From Chloracidobacterium sp. CP2_5A (lineage in GTDB: Bacteria; Acidobacteriota; Blastocatellia; Chloracidobacteriales; Chloracidobacteriaceae): a stretch of DNA of 52,593 bases. The notes below the pieces were generated by a model, which was not told the DNA's origin, made no database searches, and saw only the letters and a list, made by a program, of their open reading frames with translations. Every line of letters begins with the position of its first letter. The first letter of the stretch is position 1. The stretch is from contig NKPT01000018.1 in assembly GCA_002254845.1 (NCBI GenBank), positions 1 to 52,593 on the forward strand, in the 5' to 3' direction. This document shows positions 52,401 through 52,593 of the stretch, piece after piece. Made by a program: the position numbers and the translations under genes.

Positions 52401-52593
52401 ATGTTTGACACCATGGTTGAGTCCACTTCGCAAGCCAAGGACGCCGGCCGGCGCTCAGCCTTCATGGCCGTTACCTTCGTGATCTGGGTGGTCGGCTTTA
52501 CTGGGTTGGTGATCTGGCAAGTATGGACGGCTGCGGCCGAGCTAAGTCAGTCAGCGAACGACGTGACGCTCCTCGCGCCCCCGCCCCCGCCCC
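52401..52593 (+). CDS. TonB-family energy transducer, N-terminal part (cut by window edge)
   Basis: Sixty-four complete codons are visible from ATG 52401, with a GATGAGG ribosome site upstream. A cytoplasmic N-terminus (MFDTMVESTSQAKDAGRRS) is followed by one transmembrane helix (AFMAVTFVIWVVGFTGLVIWQVW, about residues 20-42). A short linker then enters a proline run that continues past the window. This layout is that of TonB-like proteins, which span the periplasm with a Pro-rich arm and drive outer-membrane receptors. The C-terminal domain that would confirm it is outside the window, so other Pro-rich anchored proteins remain possible. Confidence 0.65.
   Translation, partial: MFDTMVESTSQAKDAGRRSAFMAVTFVIWVVGFTGLVIWQVWTAAAELSQSANDVTLLAPPPPP

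Overview
The window is a GC-rich (about 60 percent by eye) stretch of bacterial chromosome carrying mostly housekeeping genes. The source is a diderm: it has BamA, an OmpH/Skp-like chaperone, LpxI (lipid A synthesis), a SurA-like lipoprotein, SecD/SecF and the start of a TonB-like protein. BACON-like domains, delta-60 repeats, DUF4394, a CrtISO-type desaturase/isomerase beside oxygen-dependent HemF, and several zinc-ribbon membrane proteins point to Acidobacteriota, perhaps a Chloracidobacterium/Blastocatellia relative. That placement is inference; no rRNA gene is present to confirm it.

Layout. 1-6.2 kb: a 17-bp tandem repeat cut by the window edge, a zinc-ribbon membrane protein, a divergent type IV pilin-like protein, a Rieske protein coupled to RecD2, a CDP-alcohol phosphatidyltransferase, an odd zinc-ribbon/pseudopilin-like protein and a DUF3592-like protein. 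6.2-13.3 kb (minus strand): secreted Xaa-Pro aminopeptidase, tRNA-Arg(UCU), ompH, bamA and hflX. 13.4-19.5 kb: cofG, then hisF, an M48 peptidase and a DUF465 protein on minus, then a membrane-anchored beta-propeller and thpR. 19.7-29.1 kb: Bax-inhibitor-1 protein, RlmI-type methyltransferase, dnaN, nadC, purQ, a small membrane protein with a CrtISO-like enzyme, hemF and a WD40 protein.

29.1-38.0 kb is the accessory region. A gene-free 0.9 kb holds a near-consensus promoter followed by a structured, apparently non-coding segment. It is followed by two large convergent secreted-protein genes (1644 and 834 aa) whose products end in the same five-fold repeat of about 46 residues. Each gene ends in its own strong terminator hairpin.

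38.2-52.6 kb returns to core functions: lpxI with the SurA-like lipoprotein; rpsO and pnp with a long intervening hairpin; an HU-type protein; a HIT protein; a 1035-aa GAF/PAS/coiled-coil protein ending in a receiver-like domain without phospho-acceptor; a pseudogene of an outer-membrane-barrel-like protein with three lesions; secD and secF; and a tonB-like gene cut by the window edge.

I found no mobile element, phage gene, CRISPR array or defence island. The points most worth following are the repeat-sharing secreted pair, the candidate RNA near 29.3 kb, the pseudogene, the cysteine-cluster GAF protein and the lone cofG.
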